In this document: positions 47,026 to 54,554 of the stretch, piece by piece
How the letters are laid out: each line of letters starts with the position of its first letter
How positions within the stretch are numbered: position 1 is the first letter of the stretch
NCBI RefSeq assembly: GCF_026250525.1
Contig: NZ_CP111056.1
Coordinates: 107,696-171,695 of the forward strand
DNA: 64,000 nucleotides
From: Chondrinema litorale
Lineage (GTDB): Bacteria > Bacteroidota > Bacteroidia > Cytophagales > Flammeovirgaceae
Direction: 5' to 3'
Translations under genes and position numbers: made by a program
Notes under the pieces: generated by a model
What the model was told of the DNA's origin: nothing
Seen by the model: the letters and a program-made list of their open reading frames with translations, nothing else
The model's database searches: none

Positions 47026-48912
47026 TTAATTACTATTTGACATTTCAGAAACAACTACCTTAAATTGTTTTTTTATTGTAGTGCCTTTTACATTATCCCT
47101 TATTGAAACATTTATATAAGTTGTTCCCATCCCTTTTTCGGTAATTATAAGTTCATTTTCTACAATTGTAACTGTGGCAATATCTTCATTTTCGCTTATT
47201 ACCATATAGGTAGGCTTACTTATCTTTTCACTTGAAACTATCTTGTTTAAATCTATTGATGAAGTATTAAATTCTCTCCTGTAATTTGGATCATCTAGTC
47301 GATTATTAAAAAAGTTATTCGCTGAAAATTTGGCAAGAAATACATCCTCTTCAGAACCGTCTGGACTCATATTATCAAAATATATAGTTGAAGCTATTAC
47401 ATCATCACCAAAATTTATACTATTCTCTGCAATTTTTGACTGACCTATTAAGTACACATTGTTATAAGAGTCTGTTGTAACATCCATCCCTTCAGAAGCA
47501 CTGCGAGCACCATAAGAATTAGCCCAAATCGCATTCCCATTTATATCATATTGAGCTAAAAAAGCATCTTGATGATAACCACTATTAACTTCCATTTCTA
47601 CAGTAGTTCCATTACCAAAGTTAAGAGTAAAAATACCGTCAGATTCTGCATAAAAATAACCTGAAATATAGCTCCTACCTATCCTATCTACAGCAATTGA
47701 ATGCACCATATGTCCACCTTTAACACTATATCTATTATTTATAATTCTATTTGCCCATTCGGCAATACCATTGCTATTGAACTTTACAATGTATGAATTG
47801 AGGTTATTTTCCTGACGAACTCCAACACCATCACCAAAAATTACTTTTCCAGAAAAAGCACCAGCCATATATACATTTTGTAAATGATCTACAGCGATTG
47901 ATAATGTTTCATCAGTTATAATCTTATTCGCATTAAAGCTATTTACTCTTGTTATTATACCATTGCTATTTAATTTAATGAGATAGGTATCTCCGATGTT
48001 ATTTTCATTAAATGGCTCAGGAATCGTATTTCTCAAGTTATAAACTTTCATGAAAGGACTTTCTGAGTAAGCAGCTAAATATAAGTTGCCAAATTTGTCT
48101 ACAGCAATGGATTTTGCTTCATCTTTGTTTTTACCCCCAATGCCCTTTATCCAAACAAACTCTCCATCACTACTATATTTAGCAATAAATATATCCTTTG
48201 CACCAAAGTTTCTTATAGTGGCTTTGTCTCTGTTTACTAAAATATTATTGAAAGGCATTGCATAAAATAAATCTAAAGTTTTGGTCTCATAACTACCGGC
48301 TAAATGAACATTACCAAGGTGATCTACTACTATACAAGTATTTGACTTGAAATCATCACGAAGAAAACTCTGAGAACCATTTATAGATTTTGCCCATTGA
48401 GCATTACCGTTTGCGTCATACTTTACTAAAAAAATATCTTCATTTCCATCTCCACTATGTTCAATAGATACTCCATTACCAAAATCACAAATTGCTTTGT
48501 TAAAAATTCCTGAAGCATAAACATTACCTGATAAATCAACTGCTATTCCATGTCCAGCACTACTTACTCCTGCAGTTCTAACCCATTGAGCGACTCCATA
48601 TTTATTGTATTTTACTACATAAGAATATCTTTGATTTCTTATTGTTTTGTTTAAAATTACACCATTCCCAAAATCTTGTAGATGAGAATTCGCTGATCGT
48701 CCTGTTACATAAATATTACCTTCCGTATCAACTACTACCTCCTCTCCAAAGTCGTTACCCGTTCCACCAGGAATAGTAGCCCATCGAGTTCTAAGCTGTG
48801 CGTTACAAGATAAATTGATTAGAAGGAAGGCACTTATTAGTAATCCATATTTTAAAAAAATGGCCTTATTATTTACAGAAATTGCAATTAAAATTGACGA
48901 GGGAGTTTGCAT
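47026..48912 (-). CDS. secreted SBBP-repeat beta-propeller protein
   Basis: 628 residues. Signal peptide (to about residue 38, ending CNAQ). The body holds about eight repeats of the form VD..GN.Y..G with FGNG and FL.KY..NG...W (for example AVDLSGNVYASGIFNKAICD), the SBBP propeller pattern. The C-terminal ~80 residues form an Ig-like module (EKGMGTTYINVSIRDNVKGT). Probably a surface or secreted binding protein. No sorting tail recognised. Confidence 0.8.
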   Translation of the reverse strand: MQTPSSILIAISVNNKAIFLKYGLLISAFLLINLSCNAQLRTRWATIPGGTGNDFGEEVVVDTEGNIYVTGRSANSHLQDFGNGVILNKTIRNQRYSYVVKYNKYGVAQWVRTAGVSSAGHGIAVDLSGNVYASGIFNKAICDFGNGVSIEHSGDGNEDIFLVKYDANGNAQWAKSINGSQSFLRDDFKSNTCIVVDHLGNVHLAGSYETKTLDLFYAMPFNNILVNRDKATIRNFGAKDIFIAKYSSDGEFVWIKGIGGKNKDEAKSIAVDKFGNLYLAAYSESPFMKVYNLRNTIPEPFNENNIGDTYLIKLNSNGIITRVNSFNANKIITDETLSIAVDHLQNVYMAGAFSGKVIFGDGVGVRQENNLNSYIVKFNSNGIAEWANRIINNRYSVKGGHMVHSIAVDRIGRSYISGYFYAESDGIFTLNFGNGTTVEMEVNSGYHQDAFLAQYDINGNAIWANSYGARSASEGMDVTTDSYNNVYLIGQSKIAENSINFGDDVIASTIYFDNMSPDGSEEDVFLAKFSANNFFNNRLDDPNYRREFNTSSIDLNKIVSSEKISKPTYMVISENEDIATVTIVENELIITEKGMGTTYINVSIRDNVKGTTIKKQFKVVVSEMSNSN

Positions 48913-48975
48913 AAAATTCGTGTTTTACTAGGGGAAATGAATTAAAAAATCTTATTAGCCTTTTTTGGTCTATAG

Positions 48976-49017
48976 TACATTCATTGCTATCAATCAGGCT
49001 GATAAGCAATGAATGTA
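48976..49017 (-). terminator. terminator after the S8 protease gene
   Basis: A perfect 13-bp stem TACATTCATTGCT (48976-48988) with AGCAATGAATGTA (49005-49017), just beyond the minus-strand stop at 49024. Confidence 0.75.
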
Positions 49018-49023
49018 TCAGAA

Positions 49024-50289
49024 TTAAAGAACTCCTATTGGATCAGGATTTCCATCTGGATCGCCACTAACTGTTCCAATGGTGTTTACTACGCCATTAT
49101 TTAGCAGTAAAATACCTGCAAGATGTGGGGCTGCCATTGAAGTACCTGATTTAATAGTGTAGCCTCCATCCTTATCTGTAGATAAGATAGCGACACCAGG
49201 TTCACAATAATCAACCACATCTCCAAAGCATGAGAAAGGAGCCCAGTTTTGAGAGTTATCCATAGCAGATACTGTATAAACATTGGTACCATTTACTGCT
49301 GCAGGATATCTTTTAGAAGCATCATCGCTGGAATTTCCTGCTGCAGATACTACAAAAATTCCTGCATTACCTAATCTTTGTACCGCATTGGTAAATATTC
49401 TACGTCTTCTTCTTGTTCTAATTTCTCTACCAATACTCATGTTAAGCACATCGCCAGGTAATGCACAACCTCTAATGTAATCTAGTGCGGCAATCAATTT
49501 TCTATAATTACCACGAGAGCATCCATTGTCGCAATGATCTAACACTTTTACACCAGCTACAGTTGCGCCAGCAGCTACTCCCTTTGTACCTATCAGGTTA
49601 TCTTTTGCAGCAATAATACCTGCGACATGTGTTCCATGTCCATTTCTATCATCTTTATCACTAGAAGTACCTACTCTAAACATAGATCGACTCAAATATG
49701 TAGAAACATTCAAATCAGGATGATCTTGATCAACACCTGTATCCATTACCCAAGCCGTTTTACCTACTCCATTTCCACTTCCTACAAGTTCTACTCCCCA
49801 ATCAACTTCTTGAAAGCTTATAGGTATAAAAAAGTCTGTTAGAGGTAATTCTATATAAAAATCTTCATCAACAAAAAAGGTGTCTACTCCATCTAAATCA
49901 TATAATTCTAAGGCTTCAACTTCGGTGAGATAAATTGAAAAACCGATTTGAAATGAAGAATACACGTCATCCAAGTTCTCATCTATTGCATCAATTTGGA
50001 TATTAGACTTTACATAATTCCTTATTTCTTCACGAATGAGTGTTTGATGTTGGTCGTATCGCGTCTGCATATCTTTATTACTCTCTAGTGGAATAGAATC
50101 GTTAAGAGGAGCAAATCCATCTTCCATCAGTACTACATACCAAGATTTGCCATCTGACTCTGGTAACACATCTTCTTCATTTCCTTTAAATAATTCTTCA
50201 CAACTCATTAGTGTTGAAAAACACACAAGCAACATGATGAATGAGTAAATAGAAAAAAGTGACTTTAATTTGTCCATTTTGTTTAACAT
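49024..50289 (-). CDS. S8 family subtilisin-like serine protease, lipoprotein
   Basis: 421 residues. Lipobox LMSC with Cys30. Residues ~50-145 resemble an I9-type propeptide. Catalytic triad: D183 (AWVMDTGVDQ), H218 (NGHGTHVAGI), S384 (SGTSMAAPHL), with oxyanion N319 (SAAGNSSDD). All present, so an active protease is expected, anchored in a membrane and facing outward or the periplasm. Its first ~16 residues and ~220 bases of upstream DNA are nearly the same as those of the M6 protease gene at 50539-51885. Confidence 0.92.
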   Translation of the reverse strand: MLNKMDKLKSLFSIYSFIMLLVCFSTLMSCEELFKGNEEDVLPESDGKSWYVVLMEDGFAPLNDSIPLESNKDMQTRYDQHQTLIREEIRNYVKSNIQIDAIDENLDDVYSSFQIGFSIYLTEVEALELYDLDGVDTFFVDEDFYIELPLTDFFIPISFQEVDWGVELVGSGNGVGKTAWVMDTGVDQDHPDLNVSTYLSRSMFRVGTSSDKDDRNGHGTHVAGIIAAKDNLIGTKGVAAGATVAGVKVLDHCDNGCSRGNYRKLIAALDYIRGCALPGDVLNMSIGREIRTRRRRRIFTNAVQRLGNAGIFVVSAAGNSSDDASKRYPAAVNGTNVYTVSAMDNSQNWAPFSCFGDVVDYCEPGVAILSTDKDGGYTIKSGTSMAAPHLAGILLLNNGVVNTIGTVSGDPDGNPDPIGVL

Positions 50290-50510
50290 TTAACAGTGTC
50301 TACTATGTACATGTGGTAGTTAGGCATGAATGTAAAATCATCTTTAGTGAACCGACTAAATAGCATTTAGAAAAAATGGCATCAAATACCTCAAAAAGTG
50401 AATTCAAAATTGCTTGAGCTAGTTTTTACCTTCTAAATGTTTTATTTAGCATTTACCCTTAGTGATTTGAAAAAATTAAAGGTTACCGATTTTTTAAAAT
50501 TTTTTTTAGA
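50190..50510 (-). repeat. duplicated promoter + signal-peptide cassette, copy 1
   Basis: About 220 bases upstream plus the first ~30 codons of the S8 protease gene resemble 51785-52094. Shared words include TTTAACATTTAACAGTGT, AAATAGCATTTAGAAAAAAT, TTACCCTTAGTGA and AAGGTTACCGATTTTTTAAA. Confidence 0.8.
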
Positions 50511-50538
50511 TGCTAAAAAGTATGTGGAGGAGTATGCT

Positions 50539-51885
50539 TTAAATTTCAACAAACATGGTGTTATTTGGCTCCGAAATAGCCCTCATTACAAAAAGAGGTG
50601 AATAACTCTCGCTAAATAGATATATTAAACTAGAAGCAGTTTGTCCAGTATTGTATTTGAATAATGCATCATTTCTGGCATTTTGATAGGTAGTAGGCAC
50701 TTCACTAGGATTACTTGCATCTACTAACCATAATTCATCACTATCCATTCTCGACCACCAAACTGCTAAACCTGACTCAGGCAGATCTCTTTCAAAATTT
50801 CTTGGGGAACTACTTATATTTTTGTTTTCTATAATCCAATACTCGTCGGGAGCCAATTCTGAATATAAAACTATTGCAGCAGGAGTAGTTTCAATAGCGG
50901 GAAAGCTCAAACATTTACGTTCTTGATCTTCTCTATACTGCACTGTAGTAAGAATTTTGGGTTGAAACCAACCTATTTTCATTTTATCATAAGCAGTCAT
51001 ATGTTTTCTGCTACAATTATCACTCATAATATCATAAACTCCTGGCCCACCAGTACCACAACCCCCACTACTGCGATATCTATCTGGTAATAAAAAGAAG
51101 CCATGAGCCATTTCGTGCCAAATAGTAGAAAAATAAATACTAATAGTTTCGATAGCTTTATCAGGATCATCATTCCTTTTACAACCAAAAAAAGTAAATT
51201 GATTTTCTATGTTATAGACTCCCGTATTTGTATTAACACTTATACCATCTCCCCTATTTGCACCGAAATATCCTGTTGGTAGTAAAAAGCATATTAAAAC
51301 CTCATTGCCTGTTATATTCCGATCGCCATTAATATCTAGGGATTCCCAATCTATACTTGATCTTTCGCAAGCATCTTTCTTTAACTGAGAAGACCTTGTA
51401 AAATCATTACTCCTTTGATCTGCTCCATAATCAGCCTGTGATTGAGGCATATTTACCCAGTTGCTAATTCCTGCATTTCTTAAACTGAATTGTCCCCAAG
51501 AATTTTCTAAAAAATAATCTTTTACACTTCCTGTACCTGTCGAAAAGAAATCTTCTTCAATTAAAGATCTAGTAACTACATCATTCACAGGAGATTCTGA
51601 AAATGCAATTGGAATAATTACAACTTTTGCCTGAGCATTGTAATTTGGATGATCTACACTAATAATTCTTGAACTATTATGGGGTTTAAATATCCTATTT
51701 TTTATGTCATTAGATATATTACTATCATCAAGTGTAAGAATAGATGCTCCTCCTGAACAACTATCTTCACCAGGAGCAACTTGATCAGGTTCTTCACAAC
51801 TTATAAAAGTTAAAAAAAATACAAGAAATGATATAATTGAGTAAATAGAAAAAAGTGACTTTAATTTGTCCATTTTGTTTAACAT
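50539..51885 (-). CDS. M6 family metalloprotease, lipoprotein
   Basis: 448 residues. Lipobox FISC with Cys30. Zinc site HEMAH at 257-261 with D268 (LLPDRY), the HExxH...D pattern of immune-inhibitor-A-like M6 proteases. The N-terminal part has AKVVIIPIAFSESPVNDVVT and FLENSWGQFSL, both typical of M6. Intact. It shares its leader and signal peptide with the downstream S8 protease, suggesting common expression and targeting. Confidence 0.88.
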   Translation of the reverse strand: MLNKMDKLKSLFSIYSIISFLVFFLTFISCEEPDQVAPGEDSCSGGASILTLDDSNISNDIKNRIFKPHNSSRIISVDHPNYNAQAKVVIIPIAFSESPVNDVVTRSLIEEDFFSTGTGSVKDYFLENSWGQFSLRNAGISNWVNMPQSQADYGADQRSNDFTRSSQLKKDACERSSIDWESLDINGDRNITGNEVLICFLLPTGYFGANRGDGISVNTNTGVYNIENQFTFFGCKRNDDPDKAIETISIYFSTIWHEMAHGFFLLPDRYRSSGGCGTGGPGVYDIMSDNCSRKHMTAYDKMKIGWFQPKILTTVQYREDQERKCLSFPAIETTPAAIVLYSELAPDEYWIIENKNISSSPRNFERDLPESGLAVWWSRMDSDELWLVDASNPSEVPTTYQNARNDALFKYNTGQTASSLIYLFSESYSPLFVMRAISEPNNTMFVEI

Positions 51886-52094
51886 TTAACAGTGTATACT
51901 ATGTACATATGTTAGTTAGGCATGTATGCAAAATCATCTATAATGAAATAGTGGCTAAATAGCATTTAGAAAAAATGGCTTATAGCTCAAAAATTGAATT
52001 CATTGTTGCTTGAGCTAATTATTGCCTTCTAAATGTTCTATTCAGCATTTACCCTTAGTGACTTGAAAAAATTGAAGGTTACCGATTTTTTAAA
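51785..52094 (-). repeat. duplicated promoter + signal-peptide cassette, copy 2
   Basis: Counterpart of 50190-50510 in front of the M6 protease. The repeat ends within ~10 bases of the IS1595 insertion, so any sequence further upstream was separated by that insertion. Confidence 0.8.
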
Positions 52095-52102
52095 AAATAT
52101 TT

Positions 52103-53103
52103 AATGATTATCCGTAAAGCTACCACAAAGTAAATAGGGTATGGTCTGCGCTTCGAAATTAGCTCAAAAACAGGTCATTATGGATAGTATTATTGAATTC
52201 ATGTAAGCGTACCGCAATGAGCAGGTATGCCGTGAGCGTTTCAAGGAAATCAGGGATAAAGCAGGTGTTTGTTGCAAGAAATGCGGTAGCCAAGAGCATT
52301 ACTGGCTAAATAGCAAGCAGATGTACCAATGCAAGTCATGCAGTTTTAGGACAGGCCTCCGCAGTGGCACCATCATGGAAGCTTCCAAACTTCCGTTTCG
52401 CTACTGGTTCGTTGCTATCTGGCTGATGGGCTGTAGCAAGAAAGGTTCTTCTGCCTGTAATGTGCAGAGGCAGCTCAATCATAAGCGCTATGAACCTATC
52501 TGGGCAATGATGCACAAAATACGCTCTGCGATGGGCCAACGGGACAACCACTACTTGCTGGGAGGCAATATTGAGGTAGACGAAGGGTTCTTTGAAACAC
52601 TAGTACCCGAGGGGCAGAAGGAAGAGGAGAGAAAGCGGGGAAGGGGGAGCCAGAAGCAGACCATGGCGATGGTCTTTGCACAGACAGAGGTGGTGCTACA
52701 GCCTAAAAAACACCGCCCTTCTAAAAGGTGCAAGCTGTATGCGCTGATTTTACAGTAGAAACTGCTAGAAATACGATTACCCGGCATGTTGCCCAGAATG
52801 CCAAGATGATTACAGATGGCTATTCAACCTATCAGTCACTGGCAGGAGAGTTCGCGATGGATGTGGAAAAAGTGCCCTCAAAACAGGCCCATATCAAACT
52901 ACCTTGGGTACATACAGCCATTGGGAATGCAAAGAAAGTCCTACAAGGGATATATCAGCATACAAGGCCAGGGTATCTACAGAATTATCTAGATGAGTTC
53001 TGTTACAAACTCAATAGAAGATACTTTGAAAATGATATTTTTGACAGAATATTAATTGCTTGTACGCTCACTTGAGCTTGTGGTAAGAATACGGATAATC
53101 ATT
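52103..53103 (+). mobile_element. IS1595-family element, copy 2
   Basis: 1001 bases, inverted relative to copy 1 and 13 bases shorter. Ends AATGATTATCC and GGATAATCATT; perfect 8-bp duplication AAATATTT (52095-52102 and 53104-53111). It sits between the divergent M6 protease and sigma-factor genes. Confidence 0.93.
52180..53075 (+). pseudogene. IS1595 transposase, early stop plus 13-base deletion
   Basis: It has the same MDSIIEFM-stop as copy 1. In addition, 13 bases (TATTTCAAAATGG in copy 1) are missing after CGCTTCTAAAAGG-type codons near 52733, shifting the frame between KHRPSKRCK and CADFTVETARN. The remainder is identical in protein to copy 1. Inactive. Confidence 0.88.
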
Positions 53104-53209
53104 AAATATTTTTTAGAATGGATTTAGATTGTACTCATTTAGGAGAAACATTAAATTAGGTTTAATTTTTTTAGCTAAACTGGTAACCTACTCTATAATT
53201 TTTGTATTA

Positions 53210-53791
53210 ATGGTGAGAAAAAGTATTGATAATAAAAGCAGCGATTTAACTAAAATTAAAGAGGGGGATGATGGCTATTTAAGAATGTTATATGAGCAAA
53301 ACAGAGAGGTATTTCTAAAGTGGGTTAACCAACATTATAGCTGTTCGGAGACAGAAGCTAAAGATATTTATCAGCAGGCTTTTAGTATATTATACTTTAA
53401 TGTGAAAGATGGAAAAATTACTAGTATTACTTCTAGCATAAGAACTTATTTATTTGGGATTGCTAAAAACTTACTACGCAAAAAGAATCAAGAAACTTCA
53501 AAACTAACTTCGCTTGATAATGAGATTAATACTTTAACTGATAACCTAGATTATTACCAAATAGGTGAGAAAAACGATAAAGCTAAGCTGATAAATACTC
53601 TTCTTGAAAAACTTGGTGATCCATGTAAATCGATCTTAAATATGTTTTACTTTAAAAAGTTTGCTATGGAAGCTATTGCTGAAAGAATGGGCTATAAAAA
53701 TGAGCAATCTATGAAGAAGAAAAAATCTTTATGCTTAAAGCAATTGAGAGAAATACTTTTAGATTCCAATAAAAAACATTTACTGCTATGA
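53210..53791 (+). CDS. RNA polymerase sigma-70 family (ECF-like) factor
   Basis: About 193 residues from the ATG at 53210 (MVRKSIDNKSSD). The longer frame from 53129 adds a hydrophobic stretch lying between the IS edge and the true start and is unlikely. Region 2: EAKDIYQQAFSILYFNVKDG and IRTYLFGIAKNLLRKK. Region 4: CKSILNMFYFKKFAMEAIAE with the helix-turn-helix MGYKNEQSMKKKKSLCLKQL. It overlaps the next gene by 4 bases (CTATGACT), a translational coupling typical of sigma/anti-sigma pairs. Confidence 0.85.
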   Translation: MVRKSIDNKSSDLTKIKEGDDGYLRMLYEQNREVFLKWVNQHYSCSETEAKDIYQQAFSILYFNVKDGKITSITSSIRTYLFGIAKNLLRKKNQETSKLTSLDNEINTLTDNLDYYQIGEKNDKAKLINTLLEKLGDPCKSILNMFYFKKFAMEAIAERMGYKNEQSMKKKKSLCLKQLREILLDSNKKHLLL

Positions 53792-54549
53792 CTCAAGAAG
53801 AAAAAGATATTGAACAAATAGAAAAATACGTAACAGGAGATTTGAGTGCAGAAGAGTTACAGCAATTCAATGAAAAGCTTGCTAAAGAACAAGGATTTGC
53901 AGAAAAGGTAAAAGAATATTCCTTATTAATAAATGGAATTGATGAGGCAGGAAAAATGAATTTCACCAATAAGCTTAGTACATGGGAAGATGAAATTCAA
54001 GCCAAAGAAAATTCTTCAAACCATAAAGTAATTTCGCTTAAAAAATATTGGTTATACGCAGCCAGTTTCATTCTCCCTATAATTGGAGTAACCTTATATC
54101 TTTATTTTAACCAACATGTTCCACCGTCTGATCAGGAGTTATATACTGCATATTTTTCCCCTTACGAAAACATACTTACTAGCCGTTCAGATGCTAATTC
54201 TGACACTTTACTCGCTGGATTAAATGCTTATAACCTCGGATTGTATGATGTAGCAATTCAAAATTTTGAAACTTATGTAAAAGCACATCCAACAGCGAAT
54301 GGCACAAAGTTTTATCTCGGTGTTTCTTATCTCACAAATAACCAAACTCAAAATGCAATTAGTGTTTTAAGTGATATAATAGACTCAAATTCAACCTTTA
54401 AAAATACTGCTGAATGGTATCTTGCTTTGGCTTATCTTAAAGATAATCAACATATTCAGACTCAGCAGTTACTTATCCAGATTTCGAAAAATCCACAACA
54501 TGAGTTTTTTGATAAGGCTATCGAATTATTAGATAAAATGGAATATTAG
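53788..54549 (+). CDS. membrane protein with anti-sigma-like N-terminus and TPR C-terminus
   Basis: 253 residues. N-terminal ~70 cytoplasmic residues resemble a zinc-less anti-sigma domain (IEKYVTGDLSAEELQQFNEK). Membrane helix at about 88-107 (YWLYAASFILPIIGVTLYLY). The extracytoplasmic TPR-like part includes GLYDVAIQNFETYVKAHP and KFYLGVSYLTNNQTQNAI. It probably holds the upstream sigma factor at the membrane and senses a periplasmic partner through the TPRs. It ends 5 bases from the convergent CHAT gene. Confidence 0.75.
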   Translation: MTQEEKDIEQIEKYVTGDLSAEELQQFNEKLAKEQGFAEKVKEYSLLINGIDEAGKMNFTNKLSTWEDEIQAKENSSNHKVISLKKYWLYAASFILPIIGVTLYLYFNQHVPPSDQELYTAYFSPYENILTSRSDANSDTLLAGLNAYNLGLYDVAIQNFETYVKAHPTANGTKFYLGVSYLTNNQTQNAISVLSDIIDSNSTFKNTAEWYLALAYLKDNQHIQTQQLLIQISKNPQHEFFDKAIELLDKMEY

Positions 54550-54554
54550 TTCTA

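Noticed and set aside
53129..53209. Hydrophobic N-terminal extension of the sigma factor (27 residues)
   Set aside because: It begins just inside the IS1595 flank, is not sigma-like, and a better ATG lies at 53210.
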